Numbered from the stretch's first letter, positions 33,258 to 45,749 are shown. The stretch is DNA of 64,000 bases from Loripinus fragilis (GCA_964019695.1 OZ026524.1:18283509-18347508), one strand, 5' to 3'. Numbers and translations are program-made. Notes: generated from the letters alone by a model not told the origin.

Positions 33258-34165
33258 TATTTTACCTAATGATAAAATATGAAAATTATCTAATTATATC
33301 ATATTCATGAATATTAATAAAAACATAGAAATGAGAGAAAATCATAGAAAAAATGGGGGACATCTACAAAACTACTCCCATCTCAGCTGCCATTAGTTAC
33401 AAATTTCCAAACTTGGTACCTTATCAAAGCCTTGACAGTTTTGTTTTATTCTGTTATTTTGTAAGCAAATTATCTAATTTATAAAAGGCTTCCATGTTAA
33501 TCAAACCATTAGAAATGAAAGCAAAACTTGCAGAAAAATAAAGGGATGCACCTACAAAAGTTCTATTATCTCAGCTGCTAATTGCCATAGAGTACTAAAC
33601 TTGGAGCCAAATTTATGCTAAGATATATTCCATTTACCCAATGGACTTATATGCAAATTATCGAATTCTAATGTCCATGAATATTAATGAAAACATGAGA
33701 AATTAGAGAAAAATGGAGAAAAAGTAGGGGTGTACCTAGATAATTTATCATATTTCAGTTGGTAATTGCCTTAGAGAATTAAACTTGGTACCAAACAGAT
33801 GTTAAGATACAAACCTTTTATCTGTTGATAAGATTTGCAAATTATCTAATTATAATATTCATGAACATTAATGAAAACATTAGAAATGAGAGAAAATTGT
33901 GAAAAACATTAATGAGAGCATTTCTAAATAGCCATATATCATAAACTTCAAAACTTTGTACCTAATCAAAATCAATGCAATGTCCTCTGTTATTTGATGT
34001 GCTAATTAATTGATTTAGATACACAAATGCATCATGTATGCTAATGAAAACGTAAGAAAAAAGAAAATATTCGAAGTCAATTTAGTGGAAGTGAACTTAC
34101 AATATCACTAAGATCTCAATTGCTAATTATCTAATACTACTTAAAGTGAATTAAATAAATTTTGT
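33258..34165 (+). repeat. Inner left arm continued: forward monomers
   Basis: About five ~190-bp units with CACCTACAAAAG / GTACCTAGATAA, AAACTTGGTACC, ATGCAAATTATCTAATT and ATTCATGAACATTAATGAAA blocks. The first is the rest of the monomer split by the mariner-like element. Confidence 0.8.
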
Positions 34166-35655
34166 TACGTCTTAGCATTAATCTGGTAGTGTAGAACATC
34201 TAGCAGCTGAGCTTTAGCTAATTTTGTTAACAAACCCCTTTCATTTTTCTAGGGTTTTTCCCTCTTATTTCTAATGTTTCATTAATATTCACGAATATGC
34301 AAATAAGATAACTTGCACATCGGACTATTAAGTAAAGATGCCATTTCATAGCATTAATTTTGTACCAAGTTCAGTTGTAAAGGATACTCAGCAGCTGAGA
34401 TATAGGTAATTCTGTAGGCATACCCCCTTAAATGTTCTGCAATTTTGTCTCTCATTTCTTTTTTTTTCATTAATAGTTATGAACATACAATAAGAACACT
34501 TGCGTATTTGACCAATGAGTGAATGAAGTTTAAGCATTAATTTGGTATCATGTATAGTATTCAAGGGTGAGATTCTGCTGAGATATGAGTATCATGAGAA
34601 TCACATTATGAGTTGCCATGGAAACTATGCATTTTTACAAAGCCCAAACAGGTATCAACTTTTTTTCTCATTTGGCATGCATGAAAAAATGCCCTAAGGG
34701 TGCAAGTTAGGTCTTATAACCAACCGCCTCGCCCAGGGCTTATAGATTTTATATGTTTTTCCCTCTTTTTTATATTTCATATATTTTCATGAATCTGCAA
34801 ATAAGACAATATTCAAATAGGACCAGTGGATGAATGGACTTGCCAAATTGTATCACTTTATGACAAACAACATGCAAAAATGATACAATGGGGGTGAAAT
34901 TGACCTGTTTATGTTTTTAATGATGCTTCCTCATTTTTAACGCTTTTCTAATATTCATTAGTCCTTTAGTTAAGAGTGCGTAACAAAAAATAATTCTCTT
35001 ACTTCTCAACCAAACCATATGTTGTGGGTACTCAAAAGAACCGTTTAAATAAGGCGGTTCTTTCGAGCACTCACAAGATATATTTAAACTGATAGGTTAG
35101 AAATTATATAACAATTTTATGCTCAAAAAATTGTTTATCTAAACCTATGATTCATTAATACGCAAACTATGCAAATAAGATAATTTGTATATCTGACCAT
35201 AAAATAAAAGGCTTGTGTCTAAGCTTTTATTTTGTACCAATTTTAGTAGTCTATGCTACGTAGCAGCTGCAATATCATTGATTTTGTAGGTACACCCCCG
35301 TTATTGAATCATTTTTTTTAATGTTTTCAGAAATATTTATGAATATCCAAATTAGATATTAAAAATAAAAATTTGCATAAATAAATAAAAAGGTCTATGT
35401 CTAAGCTTTAATGTGGTATGAAGTTAAGCAGTCTAGGATAAGTAGAAGCTGAGCTATGAGTAACGTTGTAGGCACACCCCCATTTTTAATCTGTTATGGG
35501 TTGTCATGGACACCATGCATTTTCCCATATAGCCCAAACAGGTTTAGTTTTTTATAACTTTGTTTTGCATTAAGGGGATTCTAATGAAAAAATGGTACCC
35601 ATGGAAAAGTGTCCAAGAGTGCAAGGTAAGCTAAATTGGCCCCTGGACTATTTGT
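34166..35655 (-). repeat. Inner right arm: monomers in reverse orientation
   Basis: From about 34166 the same blocks run reversed: TTAGCATTAATCTGGTA, CAGCTGAGCTTTAGCTAATT, GTTTCATTAATATTCACGAA. Reversed heads occur near 34600-34720 and 35495-35650, ending in TGCAAGGTAAGCTAAATTGG, the inverse of the start at 29965. The switch has no spacer. Confidence 0.8.
35024..35073. repeat. Hairpin, 20-base arms
   Basis: GTGGGTACTCAAAAGAACCG (35024-35043) faces CGGTTCTTTCGAGCACTCAC (35054-35073). A relative is at 53244-53289, so it is a small dispersed palindrome family. Confidence 0.8.
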
Positions 35656-35859
35656 AAGGAACTCTTTAAATATAATTTTTAAGAATTTAATAGCCAATAA
35701 AATTGCAGAAATTTGACCTTGACCCCTTTGAAATTGCGGAAAATTGGTTAAGGCAAGATAAAAAAAAAAGTATAGTTATTATTCTTATTATAATAAAAAA
35801 CACAACACAAGTTCTTCAATGGGTATGCAAGATTGCATTATTTTCCCTCATAGATTTCG
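35656..35859. other. No feature recognised
   Basis: AT-rich spacer between inner and outer right arms. Confidence 0.5.
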
Positions 35860-36590
35860 AATATCTTAGTATCGAGTTATCTCCCCATTTTACACTACAC
35901 CTTTTCGAAGTGACAATACCTGGATATTGAAAGTAGAGATGATAAGTTTCAAACTGAGAACATTTTCATCTTTACGAATGAGTGTTGTATTTTTCTCATT
36001 ATTTAGGGCCTATTCGAATTCCATATACTTATGAAATCATGCCAAATATGTCGAATTGATCGGAAAGGGGTTGGTATCTTTAAAGCGGTATAACTTTCTG
36101 CGTATAAATAATAGGAAACAACTGTTTATATATTTGCAAAGCTAAGACATTTTTAAATTTGATAATGAAAAATATTTGATAGAATATTGAATATCCAGCT
36201 CAGGAAACAATGTGAAAAAGTTTATTTGAACGATTTCTTAGGGTCAAGTTACGTAATATGACGTCATTAACGTCAAAACCGCTTAAATTATATTTTAAAA
36301 AGTATGAATCTCCTTGAAACTGATTTTACTTTTGAAAAATATAAACATTTGGAGTACAATAAAAATAAAAACATGTCGATTTTATCTTTTAAATGACTAT
36401 CGGATATTTTTCAGACATGTATGGTATAGAGTTATCTGCCCATTTTACACTATGACGCTACACTTTTTCGAAATGTCAACAGGCGGATATTGAAAGCCGA
36501 CATAATTAGCTAAATTTTGAGACCACTTTCATCCTTTCTAACGATGGGTGTATTTTTGACTAAAAAAATCGAGTCCATACACCAGACTAT
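35860..36590. repeat. Outer right arm of large inverted structure, partly doubled
   Basis: 36025-36590 is the inverse of 28741-29335. 35860-36024 repeats the last ~160 bases of that unit in direct orientation (TATCTCCCCATTTTACACTA, TGGATATTGAAAG and AGGGCCTATT). The unit was therefore present at least 1.3 times in tandem, with a period near 555. Confidence 0.8.
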
Positions 36591-36591
36591 T

Positions 36592-37108
36592 ACTGTAAAG
36601 GCGGCGCCTCATGAATGCGTAATTAGGACTGGTCAACCTTAGACATAGGTGTAAGCTGAAAATTTGGCGTGGTTTTATTCAAAAGTAACTGTATCATCTT
36701 GCGCCATTATCTCAGTATAGATGCATAACACATTATTTAGTCCTTAAAACGCCAGCAGAATAACTGCATCTGAAAATGTCTATTTAACATAAGCATAGAG
36801 GCAAACATTGTGGACCCAGATCAGACTGCTCCTTTAGGAGCAGTCTGATCTATGTCCACACTGTTTGTCTATGAGGCTTCAAATGACAAAAAACATGCCT
36901 TTTGTGATTATGCCCTTTAAGGGTTAATAAATGTGAGTTCAGTGGTTAGGATTTGCATGAAATGCACGCACGTTTGTGCGGCCCAAAAAGCTTATTTCAA
37001 AACTCTTTACCAAATTATAAATGAAACCTGATTTCCCTTTCTTAGCAGATGAAATAGCCGAACCACGCCCAGAAATGAATATTAAAGTTGCCGCCTTTAC
37101 ATTAAGCG
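36592..37108 (-). mobile_element. MITE-A copy 3
   Basis: TACTGTAAAGGCGGCGCC at one end, TTGCCGCCTTTACATTAAGC and GAAAAGT at the other. Central palindrome at about 36808-36862. Reverse orientation to copies 1 and 2, directly abutting the outer arm repeat. Confidence 0.85.
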
Positions 37109-37775
37109 AAAAGTCTATTAATACTAATATACATGTAAGACAAGTTACAACAATGCTTCAGTGGTTTTAAATGTAGCTACATAATGGTTTGCATTGCCGT
37201 TTATCAGCCTAGTCAAAGATGTTTCAGTTATCATTTCTAACCTTGTCACAAAAATGGTGACCCAAATGAAAGGCAATTAGGAGCCGCACAGAGTTATCTG
37301 GTACATGTGTATTTCATTGTCTGTCAAAATAAGTGTTGCTCTTCGTGAATCCGTTACATGTAGCAGAAGCTGGATTGCTCGGTCTACAAAGAATACGTAA
37401 GGCGGTACAAAAATGGCAAATTCACCCTGTTCGTAGACCTATAAAAGCATCTTTGATTGCATCGTAAGCCGCACAAGTTGATGCCTTCAACAAGATAATC
37501 GTCTCTAAGGTGAGCAAATACTGGTATATCTACCCCGATGTATTCCATCGACAGAACAAAAGTGGGTACTGAAAGGGTAGTTTCATGCTAACAAAAACTA
37601 ATTTATTTATTTTTTACAAGCTATCAGAGCCGTAAAAAAGATACAAGTCTCCGCCGAAATTTAAATCTAGTTAGGGTTTTACAATTTCTATGCGCATGCA
37701 AACTGTCAGTGTGGAGTAACTTTTATGTAAAATTTTAAAAACGAAAAACAGTGTTCCATTTGAGGTGCTATATAT
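37109..37775. other. No gene recognised
   Basis: No structure seen in this AT-rich stretch. Confidence 0.5.
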
Positions 37776-37915
37776 ACTGAGGTAATGGCGCAAGATGATA
37801 CAGTTACTTTTGAATAAAAGCACGCCTCATTTTCAGCTTTTACCTATGCCTAAGGTTGACCAGTCATAATTACGCATTCATGAGGTGCCGCCTATACAGT
37901 AACCAAAAAGTCATA
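37776..37915 (+). mobile_element. MITE-A end fragment
   Basis: GCGCAAGATGATACAGTTAC, TTCAGCTTTTACCTATG, AGGTTGACCAGTCATAATTA and a terminal CCTATACAGTAACCAAAAAG match the last ~140 bases of MITE-A. Confidence 0.75.
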
Positions 37916-38097
37916 TAATACAATTAAGCATGATTAATAAAAAATAAATAAAGTACATGAAATTAATTATCAGTTTATGTGCGTGGTTTGATTCAATGAA
38001 CTCAGGTTATATGTTTCACTTTGCGATAGTTTTAAAATATCTTACCGTTTCAGCACTCCTTGGAATAATTCTGTATTTTAATTCCAAAGTCTATTAG

Positions 38098-38295
38098 TGG
38101 ACATGCTTGTTTCAATTTAATCCCACGAATACGTATTTGTGTCTGTAAAAGTCCAATTCAATTCCGTGAAGCAAACTCGTATTAATTCAGTTGGATTACG
38201 TATGTGTGTCTGTTTCAATCCAATTCCTTTGTGTGAGACATGCTTGTATAAATTAAATCCAACGAATCACGTTTTTGTCTTACACAATTCTTATC
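38098..38295. repeat. ~65-bp degenerate tandem repeat, three units
   Basis: GGACATGCTTGT / GTGAGACATGCTTGT and AATTTAATCCCACGAATACG / AATTCAGTTGGATTACG / AATTAAATCCAACGAATCACG recur, each followed by TGTGTCTG or similar. Confidence 0.6.
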
Positions 38296-38734
38296 CCCAA
38301 ATGTATTGTCCGCGAAACGGAATCATGTTCTAAACGAATATTGCAGAGTTTATTACCAACTAATTTAGACTTTAAGACTGGATGTAAACGTTTCCAAAAT
38401 TAAACCAAGAATATGTATAACAGCTACATGTCAGTATAAGATGGGATCTGCGCTTCCATGTCAATCTCAAAAATCTAGAAGCTTGCGGATATCTGCTACA
38501 AGGCGGAAACCCCTTCCTATATAGTTGTATAAATACGGTAGTGGTACCAGTAGACGTTAAGTTTGTTTGTGTCCGAAACTCAACTGAGAACGACTTTCGA
38601 TAGAAGCATCTTTTCAATAAAATGAATATCGACTTCCTACCTGTAAGCTATAACGTCATTAGATCACATGACACGGTGGTCTTGCAGTTCAAGAACGATA
38701 CAATGAATTGGATTTCTCAATGAATGCGAAATGG

Positions 38735-38812
38735 TACTGCTTGGATAGGCGACAAGCGGAGGTTCTGGCGAGGCTTTGCATTTGCGCAGTCTCGCCAGCT
38801 CCTTCGCTGTTA
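38735..38812. repeat. Decayed palindrome, CAGCAAAGCC family
   Basis: AGGCGACAAGCGGAGGTTCT, TGCATTTGCGCAGTC and GCTCCTTCGCTGTTAGC loosely match the arms and core of 40335-40826. Weak. Confidence 0.4.
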
Positions 38813-39465
38813 GCATGCTTCATGTAGGTAAGTAGATGAACGAAATGTCCAAAATACTGCATGGACATATTGTCCAACCGGATACCTGCTTTACATGTAC
38901 GTAATGAAGGACAAAACGTACTGCGATGACGTGGCACAGCTCACATAGTACATATTTTCGATAAGTATGCTGACTGCAGCGCCAAAAAATGAGTGTCTAT
39001 CAATCAAGATTATTAAAGTACGACATTAAATACGTTCGACCTATTTCTTCATTAGAAATCATATTTTCAATAATGTCCGGTATTATTATGGTAGGATCAA
39101 AGAGAATTTACCGCCACTTGAGACTGAAACATTAGAACATAAATTAACCGCATATGCTCCGGTGATCTTGCGGCCATGAAACGAGCTGTACCAGTTAGAT
39201 TCAATTTGCCTTTTCTCGGCCTTGAGATTATTAACGGAATATAAATGTAATGTACGTTTGGTCGTATATTTTGTCCTTGACATATTACCGAAAGTCGGTA
39301 ATGATTTTAAAATCAAGTGATTATTTTTGCCTGTAAATGGACCAATACGAAATCACTTGATTCATACCATTTATACTGACTACTTGATAAATAAAACTTT
39401 TACAGACGCATGTGTTTGTGTCATACTGATTTGACATAAGCTTAATACAGCTGACCTGAGACCAG
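38813..39465. other. No gene recognised
   Basis: Short direct and inverted bits of AATCACTTGATT type near 39312 and 39350. Otherwise nothing. Confidence 0.45.
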
Positions 39466-39790
39466 AAAGTAATGAGTATGACTAGTAAATACCACAATCA
39501 CAAACTGCAGACATATCCATGTCACCATGAGAAAGATACACAGAACACTAACAAGACATCAAACAAGACAAGTATAGTGACGAAATCAGCTCTCTCGTCC
39601 TCATAAAGATGGTTTCAAAGCTATTAAAGACACTAAGTACTGCATAACAAAACAAGGACCAAGCACAAACAATGAGAATAACAATAAACAATGAATCATC
39701 AAAAACAGAACTACCGGCTTTGAACGGACAGCAGCCTATGCAATTGAGGGGCTTGAATGCATTTTACTGGCTCGAAATCCTCGCCCTATA
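39466..39790 (+). mobile_element. Dispersed repeat FR2, copy 4
   Basis: AAGTAATGAGTATGACTAGT, AATACCACAATCACAAACTG and an end CATTTTACTGGCTCGAAATC, in the same order as copy 1. Confidence 0.75.
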
Positions 39791-40334
39791 GTATGTTGAT
39801 ACTATTCACTAAAACGACAGAAGTGATCGAAACTTTTTTAAAAAATCCTTGTGGTCGCATATCAAACCAATTTGCACGTATGCAAATTTTGCATATAAAT
39901 GTACATGTATGCAAATTGTACATAATATGCAAGCAGTTCTCATGTGTACTAGAACTAAGTCTGTACGACTATTCTATCAGTTTGTTCCAATTGTTTCCGT
40001 ATTTCACTATAAGTAAGTAAACTATGTTAAATTACTGAAAGCAAATGCCCCGAGAAATGTTACATTACATAACTCAATTATTATTAAGAGGCTTCAATGG
40101 AGCACAAGTACTGAAACAGCTGATCTGAGAATGAAAGTTGAAAACTACAGCTGTTCTGCAAATAATTATCATGATCCAGCATTCTAACGCATAGTAAAGG
40201 CGTTCAGGAAAGTCAGATCGTCCATGCACATACAAGCGTTTTCGACTCATGGTCGCACACCCGAGATCAAAGTGTTATTTAGTGGTTTTTGGTGTCAGTT
40301 TTTGTGATAATATCACAAAAAGGAACATCAAAAA
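39791..40334. other. No gene recognised
   Basis: Contains an ATGTACATGTATGCAAATTG-like local repeat near 39875-39915. No frame supported. Confidence 0.45.
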
Positions 40335-40826
40335 GATTTCCAACAATGTGGTATGTGTGACCAGCAAAGCCTCAGATCAGCCTGCGCATATGCGCAGTCT
40401 GATCAGAGCCTTTGCTAGTCACTTCAGTATTCTATGATTGTTAAGCTACTGACTGAACACCATTTGGAGTTTCGAAGCTTAAAGTGAGGCTGCAGAGGCT
40501 CGTCCGAGTCTACACATGTCAAAGTGCCATATTGTTGGAAATCTCATGCACTGGCTCATATTACTGCTCAAAGCATGTAAGAGTGGCGCGATAAGTATCA
40601 TTTGAGCCAGTGCATGTGATTTTCAACAATGTGTGATTTTGACATGTGTAGACTCGGACGAGCCTGTGAAGCCTCCTTTCAAGCTTAGAACCTCCAAAAG
40701 ATGTTCAGTCAGTAGCTTAACAATCATATAATACTCAAGCGACTAGCAAAGGCTCTGATCAGACTGCGCGTATGCGCAGGCTGATCTGAGGCTTTGCTGG
40801 TCGCACATACCACATTGTTGGAAATC
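40335..40826. mobile_element. Foldback MITE-like hairpin, ~225-base arms (family PAL)
   Basis: Starts GATTTCCAACAATGTGGTAT and ends with its inverse. The arms (40335-40560 and 40602-40826) pair almost throughout, with a ~41-base loop. Matched blocks include GACCAGCAAAGCCTCAGATC, GATTGTTAAGCTACTGACTG and CGTCCGAGTCTACACATGTC. Each arm has its own small GCGCATATGCGC palindrome. A single arm lies at 59878-60108. No ORF. Confidence 0.9.
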
Positions 40827-40971
40827 ACATGCACTGGCTCATTTATCATTGGAATGTCTTGGGATGTTAACGTTAACCTTTTAGCCCTTAACATCGAGAC
40901 TGAAGCACTTGTACATGTTGTATTTGCGTTGTTGCAGAAGATATAAGCCTGTCCTTTTTATGGGACATAGA

Positions 40972-41037
40972 CAAACAGAGCAGACCCAGATCAGACACAG
41001 AAGAACGCGGCATCTGATCAGGGTCACCACTGTTTGC
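40972..41037. repeat. Small CAGATCAGAC palindrome
   Basis: AACAGAGCAGACCCAGATCA faces TGATCAGGGTCACCACTGTT. Same theme as the MITE-A centre. Similar copies are at 47866-47945 (weak), 55196-55275 and 61862-61926. Confidence 0.6.
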
Positions 41038-41236
41038 TTACATAATGTTCTGTTAAAATTTGAATAAAAATGAAAAATTCCACCCAACCACCCATAAACA
41101 TACCCTTGTTCAATTGATAAGAGTGAGAAATTCCAACAGGCATAAATGGGTTAAATACATACAACCGAACAAGAACCAGGTTAGCAAAGAGCAAGTTTAT
41201 TAAATGAAATTTCTTAAGCACGGACTATCTGTGAGT

Positions 41237-41738
41237 CGTGAGGCTTTTTCTTTGTTACATCATTTTGTGTTAATTTGATTTTTTGTTTCTCTGCGATGAT
41301 ACATTGCTATAGGTAGGAAGCTTCCACACGAGCTAAACACTTTATGTACTTTAACAGCAACATAATTTAGAATTTAGGGCCAAGGTTTGGTACCAGAGAA
41401 TTTAGGGCGAAGGTTTGGTGCCTGTAAAATGCATTTAAATCCCTCGGTGGCTTAGGCTTGTGTCCGTTCTAAGGCGTTGGTTCTGTGGTTGTTATTTCGT
41501 TGTTTATTGTTGCTCGAATTGTTTGTGGAGGTTCTGTGTTTGGTCCTTGATTTGTTATTCTGTACTTTGTGTCCTACTAGTTTTGCAATCATCTCGAATG
41601 TCAGGAGAGAGCTGGTTGCTTTACTTTAAATGTCCCCTGATGCCTTGTGACTGCTAGTGTCCTGTGGCTATTTCTCGCGGTACCGTTTGTTGGTTTGGAG
41701 TGTGTGATACGGTATTTCCTGATCATACTCACTTGCTT
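41237..41738 (-). mobile_element. Dispersed repeat FR2, copy 5 (long form)
   Basis: Aligns along its length with 26730-27241 but lacks the (GA)n expansion. It contains a local duplication of ATTTAGGGC(C/G)AAGGTTTGGT at 41370-41420. Confidence 0.75.
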
Positions 41739-41934
41739 TTTGGTGATATAGATGCTTCGTACATTGTGTACTTGTAAATATATAAACTACCAGGAATCTT
41801 GATTACGATTGGCAGCTTGACTTTCTATTTAGAGGAATATAAAATAGACATGGAACTAACTAAGGGTAAATTTCAAACAAGTTATCTTTATCTTTTCAGT
41901 AACATAAGCATGTTGTTGGTATACATTGGAATTG

Positions 41935-42064
41935 CTTCATAGAGGTCATATGGAGATGGGACCTTGGCTTAGAGTCTCACCCGACAGATTGGAGGAGCGG
42001 GGGATCAAACTCGGGATCCGTGTGCACAAGGCTAGTGGTTTATCTACTACACCACGGCAGCTAG
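41935..42064 (-). mobile_element. tRNA-derived SINE (family S1), copy 2
   Basis: Minus-strand head CTGCCGTGGTGTAGTAGATA (A box) with a B-box-like GAGTTTGATCCCC. The body has GGGTGAGACTCTAAGCC, as in 16897-17054. More diverged. Confidence 0.8.
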
Positions 42065-42447
42065 TTTTGTAACATGTAACTAGATGACAGTATTGTATAT
42101 GTAGACTGTCAATAGTATGCTTTGAGATGTTTCATTGGTATATTGCAAACTTGGTACCTGTAAGGTTAAATATGTTTTGAGTGCAAAAGTGGTGCCATTT
42201 TATTTGTCTGTTTAATGTTAGGGGAAGCAGTTTTAATTTCCGAACATGCTCAAGTGTATAGCGTGGTCTGCTTATTAAGCATCATACATGCATGCCATTT
42301 TTTCTCTGATCCAGGTAAAATTTATGATATCGTTTTGTGTTGATATTGGTTTAAACAATATTTTCAAAGATGCACGATACTAGGACTATACTATTTTTCA
42401 TTGAAATAGCTAAAAGAACTGCAGTTAGATGTAGTTTAGGGTATAAT

Positions 42448-42958
42448 TTGACTTTTCGCTTACTGTAAAAGCGGCGCCTAATTAGGACTGGTCAACCTCA
42501 GACATGGGTAAAGCTGAAAATGAGGGTGGTTATATTCAAAAGTAACTGTATCATCTTGCGCCATTATCTCAATATAGACTCAAAACACATTATTAAGTCC
42601 TTAAAACGCAAGCAAAATAACTGCATCTGAAACTGTCTATTTAACATAAGCATAGAGGCAAATGTCGTGGACCCAGTTCAGACTGCTCCTACAGGATCAG
42701 CCTGATCTAGGTCCACACTGTTTGTTTATGCTTTAAATATTTTAGTGGACGACAAAAACAATAAATGTGAGTCCAGTGTGTATACGGTATGATTTTCATA
42801 AAATGCACGCACATTTGCGCGGCCCAAACAGCTTATAAATTATTCACCAAAATGTAAATAGAACCTGATTTCCCTTGTTTAGCAGATGAAATAGCCGAAC
42901 CACGCCAAGATATGAATATTTAAGTTGCCGCCTTTACAGTAAGCGAAAAGTCTATTAA
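42448..42958 (-). mobile_element. MITE-A copy 4 (both ends intact)
   Basis: GACTTTTCGCTTACTGTAAA at the left and the inverse TTTACAGTAAGCGAAAAGTC at the right. The central GTGGACCCAGTTCAGACTG palindrome is at about 42669-42720. Best copy for defining the terminal repeat. Confidence 0.88.
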
Positions 42959-44763
42959 TAAGGGTGAGTAATATAATACACATACATGTATATTCCTTGC
43001 TGAATATGCTCCGATATTGGTATTTAGCTTTGTGACATCTAATTGTGTGAGAAATTGTCTTTTTTAAATCCTGATAAAGAATTTTGTTCAAAATGGCAAT
43101 TGATCGTTTTTAGTCTTCATGTATATCTGTGGTCATTTTCTGTCACATGTTCTTTAACAACAGTAAAAGTTTAAAAAATCCAGAATTGAAAACTTCGAAT
43201 GAAACTTACAGAAGAAAATGGTGAAAAGCAAATTTTATCTTTAAATCGGACCAAAATAGAAGTCCCCTCTTTCACTTACATTTTGTATTACATTTAACAT
43301 ACCTAAGTCCACACGACTCAAACTATAATGAAAACTCACTGTAAAAAAGCCTGATCCCGTGAAGTTCGAGTTAACGAGACACGCCTTCCTTTAAGCAATG
43401 AATAAAGATATCCAGCATAATATGGTTTGCTTCCCCTACACGCATATGTATTACTCAGCAACACATGTTAGCTAATATCTCGAAATTTTGAATATCAAAA
43501 GTAACTATTAGAACAAAGTTGCTTATCGGAATGCGCTGTTGATGCAAGCTGGTCTGTGTATATGTTAGTTTTCGCAACGATTCCCACATCACACGGACCC
43601 TATTCCGTGCCCACATATAGAAGTGCGTGTATCATAAACTTGATGATGAAAAGCCTCAATTATATTTTACTTACAACTATACAGTAAAACCTGTGTAAAA
43701 CGCCCACTGGTCAGAGTGCGGATTATACGATCACTGATGACTTCATATCAAATATACAAGACGACAGTATTTTGTCAAATGAAAATATGAATATTCTCTA
43801 TAAAGTTCAACAATGTAAATTACCGCTTGAGAGAAGATCAGCTGACCCAACTACTATAGTCCTGCCGCAATAATAAGAAACGCGAAAATCTGGAATATCA
43901 TTTTATTACTTGCATTTTTCCGAACATTAAGCTAAAATCTGGATTGAGAATATCCTGCAGTGTCAGAAGAAAATTGTTTGAAGAATCTACTACCACTGCC
44001 CTGATCCCCAATCTCTTGGGAATTTCGACATTTTTAGGCTTTCTGAAAAGCGGGAGGAATTTAATTTAAACGATGTAACAGCCATGTGACGGTCTATTTA
44101 TCTGTACTTAAGGTAGTAGGGGACTCACCGGCATATGTCCAAAAGTGTTTTATCTTTTAATATATTATAATATAGACTTATACTTATAATCTAAGACAAA
44201 AAAAACAATACCTCACCGTTCTTTTTTAAAAGTTATTTGATGTCAAAAACTGCAAAATCGCAGGTTTTTGAAATAAACAAATACAGATTTTGTTAACAAA
44301 TTAACAAGAAACGCAATACAGTTTTTTTCAGAACAAATACTACTCACACCAGAGATATAAATAAAAACAAAAAATAGTGAAATAACATGTATTTACACAA
44401 TTTATTAAGCAAAATCCTAATTAAGTCAAACGAATTAATGCCCCAAAAAACATTAATATTCAAAATAAACATATCAGAGAATGTAACTGGAACAACAAAA
44501 AACATATTTTTACAAAGATATTTTCATGAAGAATCTAATGATTGAATAAAAAATATGTGTCACCGTGCTCGTTTTTTTGTTTTGGTGACTTTTCTGAAAA
44601 ATCGTGAAAAAAATAAAGTCTACAATAAGTGTTGTCTCCCCTTTCCACCAATTTTTTTGTTTGTCTACGCCCTATTGTATATCACTGGGCGGAGACATAG
44701 CTATTATTGATTAAGCACTGACAAATGGGCGTAGAAAGTGACAAAAAAGATTTTGACCTAGCA
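42959..44763. other. No gene recognised
   Basis: 1.8 kb of AT-rich DNA with short frames only. A GCGCTGTTGATGCAAGCTGG stretch near 43532 weakly recalls the PAL core. Poly(A)-rich patches at 44190-44560. Confidence 0.5.
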
Positions 44764-44875
44764 TATGTTTTGTTTGATTTGATTCTTAACGTCCACTCAA
44801 CAATCTTTCAGGTATGCGGGACGGGTCTTCCTGGGTTGAACCAGTACTAAGCTAGGATACCTAGCATATGTGACC
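44764..44875 (-). mobile_element. SINE S2, 3' fragment
   Basis: TTTGATTTGATTCTTAACGT, CCACTCAACAATCTTTCAGG and GCGGGACGGGTCTTCCTGGG are the reverse complement of the 3' half of the SINE at 62162-62360. The tRNA head is missing. Confidence 0.85.
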
Positions 44876-45217
44876 CAGCACATTACATTATGATTCTCAT
44901 TAAAGCTTGGCTATAGCATGTCTTGATACTTTGATGCTTTCTTACACGTAGGATTTATGTAGATAAAAGCTAAAAATTATAGCTTTCTTCTTGATGCATA
45001 GATCTAAATGTCATTTAAAGAATAGACTTACAAATATGCAATAAGAGGATAAAACATTCTTTTCCTTGTATTAATGTTTGGCAAGCCTGAATGTGATGTG
45101 TTGCAACCAGAACCACACAGCGGTGAGGCCTGCAACACATTATCGCACAAGGGCTTGACAAACGTTAATATACAGAAAGGAATTTTATATTGTCATTGTA
45201 ATATATTAAAGGACTTT

Positions 45218-45675
45218 TTTGGTACTGTAAAGGTGGCAACTTTGATTTTCATATCTGGGCGTGGTTCGGTTATTTCAACTGCTCAAGAATGGAAATCAGG
45301 TTCTATCCATTGGTTAAGCGTTTAAAAGTTGCTTAAGCCGCGCAGGTCTGCGTGCATTTCATGAAAGTCCTGTCCGTTAATGCACTGAACCCACTTTTAT
45401 TAACCCTTAAAGCGTATATTACAACACAATTGTATGTTTTTATCGTCTATTGAAATATTATGAAGCCTCTTAAACAAACAGTGTAGATCTAGAGCAGACT
45501 GCTCATCTAGAGCAGTCTGATCTGGGTCCACACTGTTTGCCTCTATACTAATGTTAAACAATAAACAAACACTTTCGAATGTAGTTATAACGCCTCATTT
45601 TCAGATTTTACCTATGTCTAAAGTAGACTAATAAGGCAGTCATGAGGTGCTGCCTTTACAGTATCCAAAAAGTTC
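45218..45675 (+). mobile_element. MITE-A copy 5
   Basis: Ends GACTTTTTTGGTACTGTAAA and TTTACAGTATCCAAAAAGTT. Central palindrome about 45485-45532. The paralogous site in the second duplication copy (near 46925) lacks it. Confidence 0.85.
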
Positions 45676-45749
45676 TAGAATACTTTCCTTTCAAGCAAAA
45701 GCATTTAAAAAAAATGTCCACTTTAACATAGTGAAGCATACAACAAAAC

